NCBI RefSeq assembly: GCF_900636385.1
Contig: NZ_LR134269.1
Coordinates: 620,001-684,000 of the forward strand
From: Staphylococcus warneri
Lineage (GTDB): Bacteria > Bacillota > Bacilli > Staphylococcales > Staphylococcaceae
Reading direction: 5' to 3'
DNA: 64,000 bases
A program made the position numbers and the translations under genes. Shown in pieces: positions 57,997-64,000 of this stretch; position 1 is the first letter of the stretch; each line of letters opens with the position of its first letter. The notes under the pieces were generated by a model. The model was not told the DNA's origin. It searched no databases and saw nothing but the letters and a program-made list of their open reading frames with translations.

Positions 57997-57997
<1 letters not shown>
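57557..57997 (+). CDS. rplO: 50S ribosomal protein L15
   Basis: The 146-residue L15 has the basic Gly-rich N-terminus ([20 protein letters not shown]) that reaches into 23S rRNA. Its stop overlaps the secY ATG by one base. AAGGAGGTG precedes the ATG. Confidence 0.97.
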
Positions 57998-59960
<1,963 letters not shown>

Positions 59961-60155
59961 ATCAACTTTTACGATCTATGTTGATGTGAATGTTTACTAA
60001 CACTGTAATATACAATTTAATATGAGTGACAAATAACGATAATTAATTCCCGTAATTTTTGTTAAACTTATTAAAGCTAGTCACTAATAGATTCGTATCG
60101 TTGAAGTTGTCTATTGACGATAACCTTACTATTGCAAAAAGGGGGAAGTTAATCA

Positions 60156-60374
60156 ATGGCTAAACAAGATGTTATTGAATTAGAAGGTACTGTATTAGAT
60201 ACTTTACCAAACGCAATGTTTAAAGTAGAATTAGAAAATGGTCATGAAATTTTAGCACATGTAAGTGGAAAAATTAGAATGAACTACATTCGAATTCTAC
60301 CTGGCGACAAAGTAACTGTTGAGATGTCTCCGTATGATTTATCACGCGGTAGAATTACTTATCGTTATAAATAA
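60156..60374 (+). CDS. infA: Translation initiation factor IF-1
   Basis: The 72-residue S1/OB-fold factor ([48 protein letters not shown] in outline) binds the 30S A site during initiation. GGGGGAAG lies before the ATG. The 195-base gap from adk holds no gene; I saw no convincing promoter in it. Confidence 0.97.
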   Translation: MAKQDVIELEGTVLDTLPNAMFKVELENGHEILAHVSGKIRMNYIRILPGDKVTVEMSPYDLSRGRITYRYK

Positions 60375-60393
60375 TCGTCACTCCATAATATAG

Positions 60394-60519
<126 letters not shown>

Positions 60520-60541
60520 TAAAAGAGAGGTGTAAATGTAT

Positions 60542-60907
60542 ATGGCACGTATTGCAGGAGTGGATATTCCACGTGAAAAACGCGTTGTTATTTCTTTAAC
60601 TTATGTATATGGTATCGGTACTTCTACTGCGAAAAAAATCGTTGAAGAAGCTAACGTATCAGCAGACACTCGCGTAAAAGATTTAACTGACGATGAATTA
60701 GGTCGCATCCGTGAAGTAGTTGATAGCTACAAAGTAGAAGGTGACTTACGTCGTGAGCAAAACTTAAACATTAAACGTTTAATGGAAATTTCATCATACC
60801 GTGGTATTCGTCACCGTCGTGGCTTACCAGTTCGCGGTCAAAAAACTAAAAACAACGCTCGTACGCGTAAAGGCCCAGTTAAAACTGTAGCGAACAAGAA
60901 AAAATAA
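60542..60907 (+). CDS. rpsM: 30S ribosomal protein S13
   Basis: The 121-residue S13 ([20 protein letters not shown], the C-terminal [20 protein letters not shown]) contacts the P-site tRNA. Two in-frame ATGs are six bases apart; I take 60542, nine bases after GAGAGGTG, which gives the family N-terminus. Confidence 0.95.
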   Translation: MARIAGVDIPREKRVVISLTYVYGIGTSTAKKIVEEANVSADTRVKDLTDDELGRIREVVDSYKVEGDLRREQNLNIKRLMEISSYRGIRHRRGLPVRGQKTKNNARTRKGPVKTVANKKK

Positions 60908-60930
60908 TCGGTAAAGGAGGCAAATAATAA

Positions 60931-61320
60931 ATGGCACGTAAACAAGTATCTCGTAAACGTAAAGTGAAAAAGAATATTGAAAGTGGTGTTGCACACATCC
61001 GTTCAACATTCAATAATACAATTGTAACGATTACTGACGAATTCGGTAATGCATTATCTTGGTCATCAGCTGGTGCATTAGGATTCAAAGGATCTAAAAA
61101 ATCAACACCATTCGCAGCGCAAATGGCGTCTGAAACAGCTTCTAAAACAGCTATGGAACATGGTTTAAAAACTGTAGAAGTAACAGTTAAAGGACCTGGA
61201 CCAGGCCGTGAATCAGCTATCCGTGCATTACAATCAGCAGGACTTGAAGTAACAGCAATCAGAGACGTTACTCCAGTACCACATAATGGTTGTCGTCCAC
61301 CAAAACGTCGTCGCGTCTAA
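60931..61320 (+). CDS. rpsK: 30S ribosomal protein S11
   Basis: The 129-residue S11 ([20 protein letters not shown], the C-terminal [15 protein letters not shown]) lies on the 30S platform. AAGGAGG precedes the ATG. Length is standard. Confidence 0.98.
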   Translation: MARKQVSRKRKVKKNIESGVAHIRSTFNNTIVTITDEFGNALSWSSAGALGFKGSKKSTPFAAQMASETASKTAMEHGLKTVEVTVKGPGPGRESAIRALQSAGLEVTAIRDVTPVPHNGCRPPKRRRV

Positions 61321-61396
61321 TTTATGGTTGTGTTGTTACAGGTCACTGAGCAAACAGTATAAATCAAGTCGACGTATTTAAGGAGGATATTTGTAA

Positions 61397-62341
61397 ATGA
61401 TAGAAATCGAAAAACCTAGAATTGAGACAATTGAAATTAGTGAAGATGCTAAATTCGGTAAGTTCGTTGTTGAACCACTTGAACGTGGCTACGGTACTAC
61501 ACTAGGAAACTCCTTACGTCGTATCCTACTATCTTCATTACCAGGATCAGCAGTTAAGTACATCGAAATTGAAGGCGTGTTACACGAATTCTCAGCAGTA
61601 GATAATGTTGTTGAAGATGTATCTACTATTATTATGAACATCAAAAAGCTAGCATTAAAAATCTATTCTGAAGAAGATAAAACTTTAGAAATCGATGTTA
61701 AGGATGAAGGTGAAGTTACTGCAAGTGATATTACTCACGACAGTGATGTAGAGATTTTAAATCCTGAACTTAAAATTGCTACTGTTTCTAAAGGTGGACA
61801 TTTAAAAGTTCGTCTTGTTGCTAATAAGGGTAGAGGTTACGCATTAGCTGAAACAAATAATACTAGTGATTTACCAATTGGTGTAATTCCAGTAGATTCA
61901 CTATATTCACCTGTAGAACGTGTTAACTATACAGTTGAAAACACACGTGTAGGTCAAAGTAGTGATTTTGATAAATTAACTTTAGATGTTTGGACTAATG
62001 GTTCAATCACTCCTCAAGAATCAGTATCATTAGCAGCAAAAATAATGACTGAACACTTGAATATCTTTGTAGGTCTAACTGATGAAGCACAAAATGCTGA
62101 AATCATGATCGAAAAAGAGGAAGATCAAAAAGAAAAAGTATTAGAAATGTCTATTGAAGAACTAGACTTATCTGTACGTTCTTATAACTGCTTGAAACGC
62201 GCAGGAATCAATTCTGTACAAGAGTTAGCTGATAAATCTGAAGCTGACATGATGAAAGTGCGTAATTTAGGTCGTAAATCTCTTGAAGAAGTAAAATATA
62301 AATTAGAAGATTTAGGATTAGGATTAAGAAAAGAAGATTGA
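61397..62341 (+). CDS. rpoA: RNA polymerase alpha subunit
   Basis: The 314-residue alpha subunit has an N-terminal dimerisation domain ([22 protein letters not shown]) and a C-terminal domain with helix-hairpin-helix ([40 protein letters not shown] in outline) that binds UP elements and regulators. AAGGAGG precedes the ATG. A 76-base gap after rpsK could hold a weak internal promoter (GTTACA, then TATAAA), which I do not list. Confidence 0.98.
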   Translation: MIEIEKPRIETIEISEDAKFGKFVVEPLERGYGTTLGNSLRRILLSSLPGSAVKYIEIEGVLHEFSAVDNVVEDVSTIIMNIKKLALKIYSEEDKTLEIDVKDEGEVTASDITHDSDVEILNPELKIATVSKGGHLKVRLVANKGRGYALAETNNTSDLPIGVIPVDSLYSPVERVNYTVENTRVGQSSDFDKLTLDVWTNGSITPQESVSLAAKIMTEHLNIFVGLTDEAQNAEIMIEKEEDQKEKVLEMSIEELDLSVRSYNCLKRAGINSVQELADKSEADMMKVRNLGRKSLEEVKYKLEDLGLGLRKED

Positions 62342-62357
62342 TAAAGGAGGTTAACTC

Positions 62358-62726
62358 ATGGGTTACAGAAAATTAGGTCGTACTTCTGATCAACGTAAAG
62401 CTATGTTACGTAACTTAGCTACTTCACTTATCGTAAGTGAGCGTATTGAAACTACAGAAGCTCGTGCAAAAGAAGTTCGCAGTGTTGTTGAGAAATTAAT
62501 CACTTTAGGTAAAAAAGGAGATTTAGCTTCTCGTCGTAATGCAGCTAAAACATTACAAAATGTTGAAATCTTAAACGAAGATGAAACTACTCAAACTGCT
62601 CTTCAAAAATTATTCGGTGAAATCGCTGAACGTTATACAGACCGCCAAGGTGGTTATACTCGTATTCTTAAAGAAGGCCCTCGTCGTGGTGACGGTGCTG
62701 AATCAGTAATTATCGAATTAGTATAA
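62358..62726 (+). CDS. rplQ: 50S ribosomal protein L17
   Basis: The 122-residue L17 ([20 protein letters not shown], the C-terminal [22 protein letters not shown]) is the last gene of the cluster. AAGGAGG precedes the ATG. Two terminators follow. Confidence 0.98.
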   Translation: MGYRKLGRTSDQRKAMLRNLATSLIVSERIETTEARAKEVRSVVEKLITLGKKGDLASRRNAAKTLQNVEILNEDETTQTALQKLFGEIAERYTDRQGGYTRILKEGPRRGDGAESVIIELV

Positions 62727-62816
62727 TTTAATTATAAATACACTAACTACTTATATATAAAGCAAATGAGTGCAACGATAATATCTGCCACATACAGACA
62801 TTGTCTAGCTCAGAGT

Positions 62817-62884
62817 ACCCCATCAAACTAAATATTAAATTAAAGCGTGAACTCAACAAAACTGATGGGGTGCGCGCTTTTTTA
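62817..62884 (+). terminator. First terminator after the ribosomal cluster
   Basis: ACCCCATCA (62817-62825) pairs with TGATGGGGT (62863-62871), and an AAAGCG near 62842 could compete for CGCTTT before the T run at about 62878-62884. Together they form a GC-rich terminator region 90 bases beyond rplQ. The rest of this 305-base gap holds only the second hairpin. Confidence 0.75.
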
Positions 62885-62888
62885 TTTT

Positions 62889-62920
62889 AAGCTGAGATAT
62901 TTATATCCTCAGCTTTTTTT
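62889..62920 (+). terminator. Second terminator after the ribosomal cluster
   Basis: AAGCTGAG (62889-62896) pairs with CTCAGCTT (62908-62915), with an 11-base loop and a run of T residues. It backs up the first terminator before ecfA1. Confidence 0.85.
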
Positions 62921-63031
62921 AATACTTCATTGATAGAAATACAAAATGCTTTTAATCATAATGAACACGTATACATATGATATTAAATAATGTAAAATGT
63001 TAAAGGTAACTAAAAATAAGGGGGAATAAAA

Positions 63032-63841
63032 GTGAAGGAAGAACAAAATATTATAGAATTCAAAAATGTATCTTTTAAATACCAAAGTGATTCTGCCTTC
63101 ACTTTAAATGACGTGTCATTTCATATTCCTCGAGGCCAATGGACGAGTATTGTTGGTCACAACGGTTCAGGTAAGTCTACTGTTACTAAACTAATGGTAG
63201 GCATTGAAGAATCAGATGAAGGACAAATTTTATTTAATCAACATAAAATTGATAAAGATAATATAGCCCAAATAAGAAAACAAATTGGTATTGTTTTTCA
63301 GAATCCAGACAACCAATTTGTGGGTGCAATTGTAAAGTATGATGTTGCCTTTGGTTTGGAAAATCATTCAGTACCTTATCACGAAATGCAGGAAAAAGTG
63401 ACAAGAGCATTGAAACAAGTAGACATGTTAGATTTAGCAGAATACGAACCACATTCTTTATCGGGTGGTCAAAAACAAAGAGTAGCTATTGCTAGTGTTT
63501 TAGCATTAAATCCATCCGTCATTATCTTAGATGAAGCTACATCAATGTTAGATCCTGTAGCTAAAACATCATTATTACAATTAGTAAAAGAACTTCAAAA
63601 GGAACAACAAATTACAATTATTTCTATTACACATGATTTAGCAGAAACGATGAGTGCAGATAATATTATTGTTATGAATCATGGGAGAATTTATAAACAA
63701 GGTAAACCCAATGAAATCTATAATGATGTTGATCAATTAATGAAAATAGGTCTAGAATTACCTTTTGCTATGAAAATGAATCAACTATTGTTTGAAAGTT
63801 CATCATTTGTCACATATGAAGGGTTGGTTGATCAATTATGA
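63032..63841 (+). CDS. ecfA1: ECF transporter ATPase EcfA1 (CbiO1)
   Basis: The 269-residue ATPase of the shared ECF vitamin-transport module has Walker [10 protein letters not shown] (42-50), Q-loop [11 protein letters not shown], signature [12 protein letters not shown], Walker [14 protein letters not shown] and switch SITHD. It energises several substrate-specific S-components, including BioY encoded earlier in this window. The start is GTG after GGGGGAA. It overlaps ecfA2 by four bases. The position after rplQ is conserved in Firmicutes. Confidence 0.95.
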   Translation: MKEEQNIIEFKNVSFKYQSDSAFTLNDVSFHIPRGQWTSIVGHNGSGKSTVTKLMVGIEESDEGQILFNQHKIDKDNIAQIRKQIGIVFQNPDNQFVGAIVKYDVAFGLENHSVPYHEMQEKVTRALKQVDMLDLAEYEPHSLSGGQKQRVAIASVLALNPSVIILDEATSMLDPVAKTSLLQLVKELQKEQQITIISITHDLAETMSADNIIVMNHGRIYKQGKPNEIYNDVDQLMKIGLELPFAMKMNQLLFESSSFVTYEGLVDQL

Positions 63842-64000
63842 GTCTAAATATGAATAATGTGAGCTATATTTATCAACCTAAAACACCATATGAGTTTAAA
63901 GCCATAAATAACATTTCACTTACTTTTGAACAAGGACATTATTACGCGATTGTCGGACAAACTGGTAGTGGTAAATCAACATTGATTCAACATATCAATG
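63838..64000 (+). CDS. ecfA2: ECF transporter ATPase EcfA2 (CbiO2), N-terminal fragment
   Basis: The gene starts at the ATG overlapping the ecfA1 stop (ATGA) and runs off the window end after about 54 codons. The visible part has [20 protein letters not shown] and the Walker [10 protein letters not shown]. It is the expected second ATPase of the ECF module; the transmembrane subunit ecfT should follow outside the window. Confidence 0.92.
   Translation, partial: MSLNMNNVSYIYQPKTPYEFKAINNISLTFEQGHYYAIVGQTGSGKSTLIQHIN

Noticed and set aside
61340..61380. Possible internal promoter before rpoA (GTTACA, then TATAAA 17 bases later)
   Set aside because: The -35 matches only four of six positions and the gap is short. 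Transcription from the upstream operon is the simpler explanation.

Overview
The window is a low-GC Firmicutes chromosome segment from the genus Staphylococcus. The evidence is the Sar-family regulators (SarR, SarV and a two-domain SarY-like protein), an Rsp-type AraC regulator, the CHAP-domain secreted protein SsaA, FemX (FmhB), FhuD2, and a gene order that matches my recollection of the S. aureus region running from the opine dehydrogenase/nhaC genes through urease and the molybdenum cofactor genes to the S10-spc-alpha ribosomal cluster. Protein sequences differ enough from S. aureus that a coagulase-negative species is likely, but I cannot name it. I see no tRNA, rRNA, insertion sequence, prophage, integron or CRISPR array. 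The whole window reads as conserved core chromosome.

Layout. 1-2.1 kb: the end of an opine-dehydrogenase-like gene, an NhaC antiporter and a short coding remnant. 2.1-7.4 kb: ssaA, then a regulatory block (rsp-like, sarY-like, a small PH-domain-like protein, sarR). 7.7-14.0 kb: a seven-gene urease operon (ureABCEFGD, minus strand) with a divergent urea transporter. 14.0-17.0 kb: a four-gene polar amino-acid-type ABC importer. 17.2-21.9 kb: acyl-CoA dehydrogenase, fhuD2 behind a Fur-type promoter, a nucleoside hydrolase, bioY behind a BirA-type operator, and an acetyltransferase. 21.9-31.4 kb: fdhD, modABC and the Moco genes moeB-moaB, moaC (reverse), moeA-mobB-moaE-moaD-mobA-moaA. 31.7-48.4 kb: sarV, a MarR/MFS pair, a VOC protein, femX, an RND transporter, an AEC transporter, gdh-glcU, topB, pbuG behind two PurR-type boxes, and several small membrane or coiled-coil proteins. 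48.6-62.7 kb: the r-protein supercluster rpsJ to rplQ, including secY, adk, infA and rpoA. 62.7-64.0 kb: twin terminators, then ecfA1 and the start of ecfA2.

How the genes connect. Urea uptake feeds the nickel urease. ModABC supplies molybdate to the Moco pathway, and FdhD matures a molybdenum formate dehydrogenase that is not in this window. The intergenic DNA holds good candidate sites for WalR (ssaA), Fur (fhuD2), BirA (bioY), PurR (pbuG) and a local MarR protein. I also see RNA structure ahead of rpsJ and, more unexpectedly, ahead of rpsS inside the operon.

I found no clearly undescribed multi-gene system. The best leads are the structured rpsS leader, alternative pairings in the rpsJ leader, a Gly-to-Glu change next to the Toprim catalytic motif of TopB, a nucleoside hydrolase with altered signature residues, an uncharacterised MarR operator, and a terminator whose arm is the 3' end of fdhD. 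All regulatory calls come from reading consensus matches by eye; no search or folding program was run.
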